DNA from: Brevundimonas vesicularis
GTDB taxonomy: Bacteria; Pseudomonadota; Alphaproteobacteria; Caulobacterales; Caulobacteraceae
Direction: 5' to 3'
Assembly: GCF_027105095.1 (NCBI RefSeq)
Contig: NZ_CP114278.1
Location: 496,001-560,000 of the forward strand
DNA length: 64,000 bases
Both the position numbers and the translations under genes were made by a program. The stretch's first letter is position 1; each line of letters begins with the position of its first letter. The notes beneath the pieces are model-generated. The model did no database searches. It was not told where the DNA came from and saw only the letters and a list, made by a program, of their open reading frames with translations. This document shows, one piece after another, positions 56,432 through 64,000 of this stretch.

Positions 56432-57268
56432 TCAGCTGCCTTGCAGCGAATTCCAGGTGCGGGCGGTGTCGGTCGCGGGCGACGGATTTGCCGCGCCGCC
56501 GCCGGACGTCGCAGCGCCCCCTGTGCTGCGCGAACGCAGCCATTGCAGATTCTGCTCGGCCTGTTCGGGCGGCAGTTCGCGGCGCAGGATCTGTTCGGCC
56601 TCGCCCATCTTGCCTTGAAGGCCCAGCACCATGGCCAGGTTCTGGCGCACCTTGGCCGAGGCGGTCGGCTGGACCACGGCGCGGCGCAGCAGGGTCTCGG
56701 CGCCCGGCGCATCGCCATGCGTCAGGGCGGCGGTGGCGGCGTTGGTCAGGACATCGGGGTTGTCGGGCGACAGGGCCAGGGCCTGGTTCCAGGCGGCGCG
56801 CGCGTCGTCGGTGCGACGCACCTGCTCATAGGCCACGCCCAGAAGGGAATAGGGGCGCCAATCGCGTGGCGCCAGGTCGCGCGCCTGCTCCAGCGGCGCG
56901 ACGCCGTAAAAGGCTTGGCCGCGCGCGATGTGGGCGCGGCCCAGCTCCAGCAGGGCGTCCAGATTGTTGGGCTGGATCGTCAGGGTCGCCTGCGCGGCCT
57001 CGGCCGCCTGATCGTAGCGGCCCAGCTCTCGCAGGGCCTGGGCCAGTTTCACGCCCGCCACGGCGTCGGTCGGATCGGCCTGCTGCTCCGAGGCCCAGAA
57101 GACCGAGCGCGACAGGGCGTCCATCCGGTCATAGGTGGCCCGCACCGCAGCGGACGACGGCGCGCGAGCCTGGGCTGCGGACGCCGCCGTCGGATCAGCC
57201 GCCAGCGTCGGCGTGCCGGACAGGGCGATCAGGGCGACGGTTGCGAGAAGGGCGGGCATGCGCGACAT
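56432..57268 (-). CDS. Exported TPR protein (TadD-like)
   Basis: A 278-residue protein with an N-terminal signal peptide (about residues 1-23, cleavage after TLAA) and four or five TPR units from residue about 65 (AGVKLAQALRELGRYDQAAE, ALLELGRAHIARGQAFYG, PYSLLGVAYEQVRRTDDARA, LAMVLGLQGKMGEAEQILRR). It ends in a Gly/Ala/Ser/Pro tail. It resembles TadD-type pilus assembly TPR proteins, but no tad genes are nearby, so it is best called a periplasmic TPR protein of unknown partner. Confidence 0.82.
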   Translation of the reverse strand: MSRMPALLATVALIALSGTPTLAADPTAASAAQARAPSSAAVRATYDRMDALSRSVFWASEQQADPTDAVAGVKLAQALRELGRYDQAAEAAQATLTIQPNNLDALLELGRAHIARGQAFYGVAPLEQARDLAPRDWRPYSLLGVAYEQVRRTDDARAAWNQALALSPDNPDVLTNAATAALTHGDAPGAETLLRRAVVQPTASAKVRQNLAMVLGLQGKMGEAEQILRRELPPEQAEQNLQWLRSRSTGGAATSGGGAANPSPATDTARTWNSLQGS

Positions 57269-57354
57269 GGGTCAGGTCCAGACGGTCCTAGAGGTCTCGC
57301 CTCTAGAATCGCCGGTTCGCGTCAACCGATGGTTAACTTCGTTTCGAGGGCCTC

Positions 57355-58737
57355 ATGTCCGTCTCGCATCCCCTGCTGGTTTCCGCCCAAGACGGCGACG
57401 GCGCCATCCCGATCCGCTTCATTCAGGCGGGCGGCGTGCTGGAGGGTGCGGCCCGCCGCTGGGGCGATCGGCATGGGTTCGAAGGCAAGCCGGGCCAGCT
57501 GTTGGTCGTGCCGGACGCGGACGGCGAGATCGGCCAGGTGGTTGTCGGCGTGGGCGCGACCTTCGACCCGATGAGCGTGCGAGGGCTGTCGGCGCGACTG
57601 CCGGGCGGTCTGTATCGGCTCGAGGTCGCCGCGCAGGACGCGGAACTGGCGACCCTGGCCTTCCTACTGGGGGCCTATGTCTTCGACCGCTACAAGGCCC
57701 GGCCGGACCGGACGCCCGTGCGGCTGGTCGCGCCGGCCGGGGTGGATGTCGCCGAAATCTCGCGCATCGCCGCCGCCTGCGCCCTGGCGCGCGAAATGGT
57801 CGATACGCCCGCCGCCGACATGGGGCCGTTGCAGATCGAAACCATCGCCCGCGAGATCGCAGAGAGCACCGGCGCCGAGATCACCATCACGACCGGCGAC
57901 GCCCTGCTGGAAGACAACTATCCGGCCGTCCACGCCGTGGGGCGCGCCGCCGCCCCGCACCGGGCGCCGCGCCTGATCGAGATCGGCTGGAAGCTGGACC
58001 GAACCGACGTGCCGCTGGTCGCCCTGGTCGGCAAGGGGGTGGTGTTCGACACCGGCGGCCTGGACCTGAAGCCCGCCGCCGGAATGCGCAATATGAAGAA
58101 GGATATGGGCGGCTCGGCCCATGCCTTGGCCTTGGGGCGTTTGGTGATGCAGGCCGACCTGCCCGTGCGGTTGGTGGTCATCGTCGCGGCGGTCGAGAAC
58201 GCCGTGTCGGCCGACGCCTTCCGGCCCGGCGACATCCTGAACAGCCGCAAGGGGCTGACCATCGAGATCGGCAATACGGACGCCGAAGGCCGGCTGATCC
58301 TAGCCGACGCCCTGACACGGGCAGGCGAGCACCAACCCGACCTGACGCTGGACTTCGCGACCCTGACCGGCGCCGCGCGGATCGCCCTGGGCCCGGAGCT
58401 GCCGCCGCTTTATACTGACGACGAAGGTCTGGCCGCCGGGCTGCTTGCTGCGGCGGGTCAGGTGCGCGATCCCCTGTGGCGGATGCCGCTGTGGCCCGGC
58501 TATCGCGGCGCGCTGGACGCCGAGATCGCGGATCTCCGGAACGACCCGGCCGGCTGGGCCCAGGCCGGCTCGGTGACGGCCGCCCTGTTCCTGCAAAAGT
58601 TCGCCCCGACCACCGGGGCCTGGGCGCACATGGACATCTTCGCCTGGAACCCCCGCGCCCGCCCCGGCCATCCGGAAGGCGGCGAGGCCCAGGCGCTGAG
58701 AGCCTGCTTCCAATATCTCAGAACGCGGTTCTGTTGA
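57355..58737 (+). CDS. M17 family leucyl aminopeptidase
   Basis: A 460-residue cytosolic metallo-aminopeptidase. The C-terminal catalytic domain has VGKGVVFDTGGLDLKPAAG, MKKDMGGSAHALALG and the family signature NTDAEGRLILADAL, with the metal-binding Asp and Glu and catalytic Lys and Arg present. The N-terminal domain is short compared with PepA, as in the PepB-like members of Caulobacterales. It is divergent from the TPR gene, with 86 bases between. Confidence 0.93.
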   Translation: MSVSHPLLVSAQDGDGAIPIRFIQAGGVLEGAARRWGDRHGFEGKPGQLLVVPDADGEIGQVVVGVGATFDPMSVRGLSARLPGGLYRLEVAAQDAELATLAFLLGAYVFDRYKARPDRTPVRLVAPAGVDVAEISRIAAACALAREMVDTPAADMGPLQIETIAREIAESTGAEITITTGDALLEDNYPAVHAVGRAAAPHRAPRLIEIGWKLDRTDVPLVALVGKGVVFDTGGLDLKPAAGMRNMKKDMGGSAHALALGRLVMQADLPVRLVVIVAAVENAVSADAFRPGDILNSRKGLTIEIGNTDAEGRLILADALTRAGEHQPDLTLDFATLTGAARIALGPELPPLYTDDEGLAAGLLAAAGQVRDPLWRMPLWPGYRGALDAEIADLRNDPAGWAQAGSVTAALFLQKFAPTTGAWAHMDIFAWNPRARPGHPEGGEAQALRACFQYLRTRFC

Positions 58738-58820
58738 TTTTCTTTCGCAAAAGCGTCCCGCGTTAACGGCCCCTAAGCCATCGGGGGATAAGGCTGTGGG
58801 TTCAGCAATGCGAGTTCACG

Positions 58821-59603
58821 TTGACCGACGTCCTCGACCTTCTTCCGCCCGGCGATCGACTCGTTCGCCCTGAACTCGCCGAACAGGCGTTGGAAGGGCT
58901 GGTGCGCGCAGACGCCTATCGGGCGACCGAGGCCATGCATTGTCGTGTCGCCGTGGCCGACATCCTGTCGGACGCCGACGGTCGGATCGACCAGCTGCTG
59001 CATGGCGAGATCTTCGACGTCCTTGATCGTTCGAACGGACGAGCCTGGGGCCGGGCGCGTCGAGACGGCGTCGTCGGCTGGGTCGTCCTGGACAGTCTGT
59101 CGGCCGGCGCGCCGCTGGCGACGCACTGGATCGCCGGCGTGGATGCCGCCCTGCCGCTGAACGCTTTGGTGGTCGAGACGACGGATGTGGCTGAGGCTGA
59201 TCTGAAACCCATGGGCGCGTTCGAGACGGATCTGGTCGCGGTGGCCGAGCGGCTGCTCGGCCGTCCGCATGAGTTGGGCGCGCGGTCTTCGATCTCCACC
59301 GACTGTTCCGGCCTGGTGCAGCAGGCCCTTCTGGCATGCGGCCTGCCCGGTCCCCGCCGGTCGGACGCGCAGGCCCTGCTGGGTCGAGCGGTGTTTTTGT
59401 CGGACCTTAAGCGCGGCGATATCGTCGTCTGGCTGGCGCCGAACGACGATCAGGACTGGACGGGCCATTCGGCGCTGATGCTGGATGGCGAACGCATCAT
59501 TCACGCGACGGGCGGCAAGGGCGTGGTGATCGAGACCCTGGCCGAGGTCGAGGCGCGTCTGGTCGCCGAGGGTTTCGCGACCGCCGTCTTCCGTCGGCTC
59601 TAG
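58821..59603 (+). CDS. NlpC/P60 family cysteine peptidase
   Basis: A 260-residue protein. The N-terminal half is SH3-like beta structure (residues about 40-95, AVADILSDADGRIDQLLHGE). The C-terminal half is NlpC/P60: the catalytic Cys in SISTDCSGLVQQALLACG, His in GHSALMLDGERIIHA, and a polar third residue. It would cleave peptidoglycan stem peptides, but no signal peptide is seen, so it may act in the cytoplasm on recycled muropeptides, as do YkfC-like enzymes. The start is TTG at 58821; no in-frame ATG fits. It converges on mmcB with a 4-base overlap. Confidence 0.9.
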   Translation: MTDVLDLLPPGDRLVRPELAEQALEGLVRADAYRATEAMHCRVAVADILSDADGRIDQLLHGEIFDVLDRSNGRAWGRARRDGVVGWVVLDSLSAGAPLATHWIAGVDAALPLNALVVETTDVAEADLKPMGAFETDLVAVAERLLGRPHELGARSSISTDCSGLVQQALLACGLPGPRRSDAQALLGRAVFLSDLKRGDIVVWLAPNDDQDWTGHSALMLDGERIIHATGGKGVVIETLAEVEARLVAEGFATAVFRRL

Positions 59604-60043
59604 TCCCGCAAGGTCCGCATCGCGCCCAGCCGGGCGAAAGCCAGCGTCAGCGCCTTGCGGCGGGCGGGCGCCAAGCCGATCACCGGCGCGTCTCGCACGA
59701 CCGCCCCGCCGAAACCGTCTGCAACGATCAGGCCCGGTTCTTCGGGCAGGATGTCCTGCGGAAACTCGGGCGCGACGGCGAAGAAGAAGGCGTCGCAGAA
59801 CGGCCCGTACTCATGCCATTTGCGGTCGACGCGATAGTCCTCGACGCCCGACTTGACCTCGCAGATGGCGATGTCGCCCTTGCGCCCGATCGCCATGACA
59901 TCGGCGCGGCGACCGTTGGGCAGGCAGACTTCCAGGAGTGGCGCATAGCCCATGTCCATCATCAGCCGCGCCGCGCCGCGCGTCACCGAAAGCGTGGTCT
60001 CGGGGCGGCTGAAGACGAGTTCGAGATGGGCGACGGCGGACAT
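59600..60043 (-). CDS. mmcB: MmcB-family DNA repair protein
   Basis: A 147-residue protein with a compact PD-(D/E)xK nuclease-like core: RRADVMAIGRKGDIAICEVK supplies the Asp and Glu-x-Lys. SGVEDYRVDRKWHEYGPFCD follows, and the sequence matches the MmcB family (DUF1052), linked to mitomycin C resistance in Caulobacter. Family assignment is from memory of the core motif. It stands alone on this strand, 45 bases from the lipocalin gene stop. Confidence 0.85.
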   Translation of the reverse strand: MSAVAHLELVFSRPETTLSVTRGAARLMMDMGYAPLLEVCLPNGRRADVMAIGRKGDIAICEVKSGVEDYRVDRKWHEYGPFCDAFFFAVAPEFPQDILPEEPGLIVADGFGGAVVRDAPVIGLAPARRKALTLAFARLGAMRTLRD

Positions 60044-60088
60044 GCCGACAGCTTATGTTCTGCCTACGTTCCTATCGCAAGCGGCGCC

Positions 60089-60610
60089 TTAGAGGCCGGT
60101 TCGGACCAAATCGCTTGTGCTGAAGCCCAGGGCACGAACGTGAGCTAGAATTTGGTCGCGTTCGGCCTGAGATGCATTCTGATCGCGATGCCAGACCCAC
60201 CAATTCGACTTGTCAGGAAGACCCATGATAGCCCAGCTGTAGTCCGGTGCGTGATCCCAGACGCGATAGCTGTCGCCCGCCAAACGGCCTACGCTGATGC
60301 CATTCCGGCTGAACGTGAACTTGGCGTTGGTGGACGTGTTGGTGACGCGGGCGTTCCTGCGCAGTGTTTCAACACCGCCGTCGTCGCTTCTGGTGCATCT
60401 GACGGCCATAGAATATCGATCGTCGCCAAAGCTCGGGTTGAAGTCGATCTGTTTGCGACTGCAGTCCTTCTGGACGTCGTTCTGACTGCGTTCGATCTCG
60501 AACCAACGCCCGTCGAACCGACCTAGATCGACGCTTTGCGACTGGGCGAACGCGGTGGCGGGAATGAGTGACAAGACCGCGGAGGCGGCGATCAGGCTGG
60601 CGCGTATCAT
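60089..60610 (-). CDS. Secreted lipocalin-domain protein, copy 1
   Basis: A 173-residue protein with a signal peptide (IRASLIAASAVLSLIPATAFA) and a lipocalin fold: GRWFEIERSQNDVQKDC carries the Gly-x-Trp signature, and YRVWDHAPDYSWAIMGLPDK is the Blc-like second conserved region. It lacks a lipobox, so it should be periplasmic, not lipid-anchored like Blc. ATG 60610 was preferred because the adjacent paralogue starts at the same position. Ligands are unknown. Confidence 0.88.
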   Translation of the reverse strand: MIRASLIAASAVLSLIPATAFAQSQSVDLGRFDGRWFEIERSQNDVQKDCSRKQIDFNPSFGDDRYSMAVRCTRSDDGGVETLRRNARVTNTSTNAKFTFSRNGISVGRLAGDSYRVWDHAPDYSWAIMGLPDKSNWWVWHRDQNASQAERDQILAHVRALGFSTSDLVRTGL

Positions 60611-60767
60611 CGACATATCCTCGTTCAGTTTGAGCGAGTAGCCTAGCGTACATACTGGTGGTTGTCGCCAACAATTATGCGCTCAGTACACACGCAACAC
60701 TTATATGCGGATGGATCGTGTGAGGTCTTGAGCGCTGCGGCAGACTGCTCTCATCGCAAGCGGCGCC

Positions 60768-61292
60768 TTAGAGGCCGGTGTGGACCAGTCGGCCGGTGCT
60801 GAAACCCAGGGCGCGGACGCGGCTCAGAATGCGGTCGCGCTCAGCCTGCGAGGCATTCTGGTTGCGGTGCCAGATCCACCAGTTCGACTTGTCCGGCAGA
60901 CCCATGATGGCCCAGCGGTAGTCCGGGGCATGGTCGTAGACCCAGTAGTTCTGGCCCGCCAAGCCGCCGAAGCTGAGCAAGCCGGTCAGGCTGAACCGGA
61001 ACTTCGCATTGGTCGTGGTGTCGGTGACGCGGGCGTTGGCGCGCAGCGTCTCGACCTTGCCATCGGCGCGCCGGACGCAGGTGACGGTGATGGCGTAGCG
61101 GTCGGCCGCGCCCTGCGGCGTAAAATCGATCTGCGCCCGGCTGCAGTCCTTCTGGACATTGTTGTGATTGCGCTCGATCTCGAACCACCGGCCGTCGAAG
61201 CGGTTCAGATCGACGTTCGACGCCTGGGCGAAGGCCATTGACGGAAAGGCTGCGAGGGCGACGGAGGCGGCGATCAGGCTAGCGCGGAACAT
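60768..61292 (-). CDS. Secreted lipocalin-domain protein, copy 2
   Basis: A 174-residue paralogue of the preceding gene, with signal peptide FRASLIAASVALAAFPSMAF and the same GRWFEIERNHNNVQKDC and YWVYDHAPDYRWAIMGLPDK. It is clearly related along its whole length (same ends, same Cys positions). The leader before each start and the 3' flank after each stop also match, so the pair arose by tandem duplication of a whole unit. Differences cluster in the middle strands, where ligand specificity would lie. Confidence 0.88.
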   Translation of the reverse strand: MFRASLIAASVALAAFPSMAFAQASNVDLNRFDGRWFEIERNHNNVQKDCSRAQIDFTPQGAADRYAITVTCVRRADGKVETLRANARVTDTTTNAKFRFSLTGLLSFGGLAGQNYWVYDHAPDYRWAIMGLPDKSNWWIWHRNQNASQAERDRILSRVRALGFSTGRLVHTGL

Positions 61293-61350
61293 GGGCGTAT
61301 CCTCGTTCAGTTTGGAAGGGATACGATGCGACGACGCGTTCGGTTGTCGG

Positions 61351-61935
61351 TCAGCGATTCAGACGAGTCCGATTGATCGCCCATTCGTCGCGCGTCTGAC
61401 CCCACAGATCGATGGCGATGTCTTGGAGGGGTTCGGGCAGGACGCCCGGTCCGCGATTGCGCGAACCCAACCGTCTCGCGACCGCCGCCGAGGGCAGGTT
61501 CTCGGGCGCGATGCAGTGGATCACGTCGTCCCACCCTAGCACGTCGAAGGCGTAGTCCATCGTGGCTGCGGCCGCTTCGACGGCATAACCCTTGCCGGTG
61601 GCGTCGCGATGCAGGCTCCAGCCCACCTCGCGGCCGGGCCAGCCATAGGGGTGCAGCGGCCCGATGCGGCCGATCCATTGGCCGGTCTCCTTTTCCAAGA
61701 TGGAGAACATGCCCTCTCCCGTCAGGGCCCACATGCCCGCGATGGTGCAGATCAGGCGCCAGACCTGGGGCGCGGGTTGGACGCCGCCGATGAAGCGGGC
61801 GGTCTCGGGATCGGTCATGAACGCGGCCCAGCGCGGAAAGTCCTCAACCGCCGGCGGACGCAGGATCAGTCGTTCCGTCTCCAGCGTCGGCCCCAAGGTC
61901 ACATGGGGCGGCACGGTGTACGCGGCCGTGATCAC
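61351..61935 (-). CDS. GNAT-family N-acetyltransferase (RimJ/RimL-like)
   Basis: A 194-residue acetyltransferase. LGPTLETERLILRPPAVEDF opens the fold, EVGWSLHRDATGKGYAVEAA is the acetyl-CoA-binding motif A, and HCIAPENLPSAAVARRLG is motif B. This is the Acetyltransf_3 pattern of RimJ/RimL-type enzymes, acting on protein N-termini or small amines; the substrate is unknown. Its start overlaps the end of thpR (ATGA). Confidence 0.9.
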   Translation of the reverse strand: MITAAYTVPPHVTLGPTLETERLILRPPAVEDFPRWAAFMTDPETARFIGGVQPAPQVWRLICTIAGMWALTGEGMFSILEKETGQWIGRIGPLHPYGWPGREVGWSLHRDATGKGYAVEAAAATMDYAFDVLGWDDVIHCIAPENLPSAAVARRLGSRNRGPGVLPEPLQDIAIDLWGQTRDEWAINRTRLNR

Positions 61936-62471
61936 AGCAGATACTCCCGCTCCAGTTCGTAATGGCTGCCGCTGTCGGTCAGGACGCTGGAATACAGGCC
62001 GAAGCGATCAATGCGGATCGGCGGTGAATGCAGCAGATTGTGCCCCGACACCCAGGCGCCGAGCCGGTCGGGATTGGTCTGGGTCTTCAGGTAGGCCAGG
62101 GTCACATGCGGTTTGTAGGCGCGCGCCTCCATGCCGATCCCGGCGCGTTCTCCGGCAGCCTTGCAGCGCCCGGCCAGAACCGACAGGCGCTCATTAGGCG
62201 TTTCGACCCCGGCCCACAGCGTATGGCTGCGGTGGTCGTCGCCGAAACAGCCGACGCCCTTCAGCGCGATCTCGAACGGGCCGCCCGTCACGCGCGTCAG
62301 CTCCGACGCCAAATCGTCGGCGCGGCGTTCGTCGATCTCGCCATAGAAGGCGAGCGTAACGTGCAGGGCGTCCAGCGGCCGCCACCTTGCGCCGGGCAGG
62401 CCCGATTGCCGGCGTTTCATGGTCTCTGCGACGTCGGGCGGCAGGGTCAGGGCGGTGAACAGACGAAGCAT
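61932..62471 (-). CDS. thpR: RNA 2',3'-cyclic phosphodiesterase
   Basis: A 179-residue member of the 2H phosphoesterase family (older name 2'-5' RNA ligase). The two catalytic His-x-Thr motifs are HVTLAFYG and HVTLAYLK. The start MLRLFTALTLPPDVAETMK at 62471 gives the family length; the open frame runs further upstream without homology. Its stop overlaps the GNAT start by 4 bases. Confidence 0.92.
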   Translation of the reverse strand: MLRLFTALTLPPDVAETMKRRQSGLPGARWRPLDALHVTLAFYGEIDERRADDLASELTRVTGGPFEIALKGVGCFGDDHRSHTLWAGVETPNERLSVLAGRCKAAGERAGIGMEARAYKPHVTLAYLKTQTNPDRLGAWVSGHNLLHSPPIRIDRFGLYSSVLTDSGSHYELEREYLL

Positions 62472-62601
62472 GCGACCGAAGGTAGCGGCCGGAACACAAG
62501 CCTCCAAGTCCGGTTTTCCTTGCAGCGCGGGCCTCGGCTCACGATATTCAAAGCCTGTGACCGGAGAAGCCTCTCCGGCCAATCGGAGAAAGTTTGTCGC
62601 C

Positions 62602-63351
62602 ATGAGCGATTTCAACAACGGTTACGCCCGTCCTCTGCCGCAGACGGCCGACATGTCCGTCGACGCCGGCCTGCGCAGCTTCATGCTGGGCGTCTACAAC
62701 AAGCTGGCCCTGGGCCTCGTGGTCGCTGGCGCCCTGGCCTATGTCACCGGCAATGTGCCGGCGGTGCAGCAGTTGCTGTTCGTCCAGACGGCGGACGGCC
62801 GGATCGGCCTGACTGTGCTGGGCATGATCGTCCAGTTTTCGCCGCTGGTGATGCTGTTCGGCTCGATGTTCTTCATGAAGAACCCGACGGCCAAGGGCGT
62901 GAACATGCTCTACTGGGCCGTGGTCGCCACGATCGGCGCGGGCCTCGGCATCCTGTTCCTGCGCTACACGGGCGGTTCGCTGGCCACCACCTTCCTGGTC
63001 ACGGCGGCGGCGTTCGGCGGTCTAAGCCTGGTGGGCTATACGACCAAGAAGGACCTGACCGGCATGGGCACCTTCCTGATCATGGGCGTGATCGGCCTGA
63101 TCATCGCCTCGATCGTGAACATGTTCCTGCAGTCCGGGACCTTCTATCTGATCATCTCGGGCCTGGGCGTGCTGATCTTCTCGGGTCTGATCGCCTACGA
63201 CACCCAGCGTCTGAAGATGACCTACTACGCCTTGGGCGGCGATCAGAACGCGATGGGCGTGGCCACGGGGTTCGGCGCTCTGAGCCTGTTCATCAACTTC
63301 GTGAACCTGTTCCAATTCCTGCTCGCCTTCATGGGCGGCAACCGGAACTGA
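62602..63351 (+). CDS. Bax inhibitor-1/YccA family membrane protein
   Basis: A 249-residue inner-membrane protein with about seven hydrophobic spans and the family features MLGVYNKLALGLVVAGALAY at the first span, SGLIAYDTQRLK near the sixth, and GALSLFINFVNLFQFLLAFM at the end. YccA-type members modulate the FtsH protease; bacterial relatives may also leak calcium. The start is the ATG at 62602, after GGAGAA. A strong terminator follows the gene. Confidence 0.94.
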   Translation: MSDFNNGYARPLPQTADMSVDAGLRSFMLGVYNKLALGLVVAGALAYVTGNVPAVQQLLFVQTADGRIGLTVLGMIVQFSPLVMLFGSMFFMKNPTAKGVNMLYWAVVATIGAGLGILFLRYTGGSLATTFLVTAAAFGGLSLVGYTTKKDLTGMGTFLIMGVIGLIIASIVNMFLQSGTFYLIISGLGVLIFSGLIAYDTQRLKMTYYALGGDQNAMGVATGFGALSLFINFVNLFQFLLAFMGGNRN

Positions 63352-63374
63352 GGTCTGTCGAAAGACGGATATGG

Positions 63375-63401
63375 AAAGGGCCCCTCGAGGGGCCCTTTTT
63401 T
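63375..63401 (+). terminator. Rho-independent terminator after the BI-1 family gene
   Basis: AAAGGGCCCC and GGGGCCCTTT form a 10-bp stem around TCGA, followed by more T. It lies 24 bases after the stop and is the clearest intrinsic terminator in the window. Confidence 0.92.
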
Positions 63402-63463
63402 ATCTCTCTCTGCATCCATTCGCACGCTCCACAGCCTCCTGCGTAAAACGGCGAGGCTGATGC

Positions 63464-64000
63464 ATGATGTCTATGATGCGGCGTTTCGGGTGCGGCCTAG
63501 GGCTTGGGCTGCTCGTTCTGGCGGCGACAGGCCAGGTTCAGGCCCGAGTGGAGAGCTCTGCGGCCGAAATACGATTGCCTAACGGCGTCGGCGTCGTGGC
63601 GCCATCGGCCTGGTCCGTGCGACGAGAGGCGTCGTCAATCATTCTGGAAACGCCCGAGCCGGGTTCGTTTCTCATCTTTACGGACACCAGCGGCGGGGAT
63701 GCGGATCACGCCGTAGCCGCAGCGTGGGCGGCTCACGACAAGACTGCTCTGCCACAGCTCTCTGTGCGAGATTTGCCTTTGCGCGATGGTTGGGCGCAGA
63801 TCACAAGCTACGCCTATCGCGCTGAAGAAGGGCGAACAGCGTATGCGCGCGCCTATCGGGAGGGCGGCGACTGGACGGTCGTTCTTTACGATATGGATGA
63901 CGAGACCGCTGAAAAGCGCGATTCCCAAATCGAGGTCGCGCTGGGTCGCCTCTTCCCCCAAGGCTATCGGCGCGAAAACTTCGCCGGGCGCCAGGCTCAT
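63464..64000 (+). CDS. Exported protein, 5' part, possibly a serine hydrolase
   Basis: 179 codons run off the right edge without a stop. A signal peptide follows four clustered Met codons (MMRRFGCGLGLGLLVLAATG, likely cleavage after VQA). The mature part has PNGVGVVAPSAWSVRREASS and ETPEPGSFLIFTDTSGG, then PQGYRRENFAGRQAH at the edge. In Caulobacterales, such N-terminal regions ending in FAGR-like text often precede a class C beta-lactamase-type serine hydrolase domain. That domain would lie outside the window, so this is only a guess. GAGG at 63453-63456 supports ATG 63464. Confidence 0.7.
   Translation, partial: MMSMMRRFGCGLGLGLLVLAATGQVQARVESSAAEIRLPNGVGVVAPSAWSVRREASSIILETPEPGSFLIFTDTSGGDADHAVAAAWAAHDKTALPQLSVRDLPLRDGWAQITSYAYRAEEGRTAYARAYREGGDWTVVLYDMDDETAEKRDSQIEVALGRLFPQGYRRENFAGRQAH

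Overview
The window is high-GC alphaproteobacterial DNA, most likely from Caulobacteraceae and probably Brevundimonas. This rests on protein resemblance (an MmcB-type repair protein, Caulobacterales-like lipocalins and DUF families, a PutA with a separate Lrp-type regulator) and on dense gene packing with many ATGA, TGATG and TTGA overlaps. No rRNA, tRNA or CRISPR array was seen.

Layout. 1-11 kb: end of rph, a lipoprotein, divergent glmM/glmS (UDP-GlcNAc precursor supply), two Crp/Fnr-type regulators with a DUF6894 protein, then a phosphomannomutase/phosphoglucomutase, a GT4 glycosyltransferase and a guanylyltransferase fused to an AGE-type isomerase domain (GDP-mannose supply). 11-14.6 kb: lrp/putA proline catabolism. 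14.8-18.3 kb: an ABC polysaccharide exporter (permease, KpsE-like protein, ATPase) with a translationally coupled protein of unknown function. 18.4-21.8 kb: rmlCBDA (dTDP-L-rhamnose). 21.9-28.3 kb: two large multidomain GT2 proteins, a decayed Wza-type outer-membrane exporter gene and a small GT8-like enzyme. 28.7-32.2 kb: an IS3-family element inside an SGNH-hydrolase gene, a GSCFA protein and an IS3 relic. 32.2-45.2 kb: a dTDP-rhamnose 4-epimerase-like SDR, four large glycosyltransferase-type proteins, an FkbM methyltransferase and a GT4. 45.2-48.6 kb: kdsA, then argB-HAD-dapD. 48.7-50.9 kb: a GSCFA-TPR gene lying between dapD and a second, broken 3' half of dapD. 50.9-64 kb: housekeeping genes (histidine kinase, DUF892, thrS, yidD, NifU-like scaffold, HAD, TPR, M17 peptidase, NlpC/P60, mmcB, two tandem lipocalins, GNAT, thpR, BI-1 family) and the start of one more secreted protein.

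Taken together, 5.8-45 kb reads as a surface-polysaccharide locus. It makes GDP-mannose, dTDP-L-rhamnose and possibly dTDP-6-deoxy-L-talose; kdsA could supply Kdo for a capsule linker or for LPS. Large modular transferases would build the chain, an ABC-2 exporter would move it, and methyl-transfer and SGNH/GSCFA proteins may decorate it. The locus shows active turnover: stretches clearly richer in A+T than the flanks (about 14.8-16.5 and 22.8-24.1 kb), an IS insertion, a decayed exporter gene, an IS relic and a duplicated dapD end beside a cargo gene. The best candidates for undescribed biology are the protein coupled to the exporter ATPase, the paired SGNH/GSCFA genes, the duplicated dapD end around a GSCFA-TPR gene, and the modular transferases with apparently non-catalytic GT-A domains.
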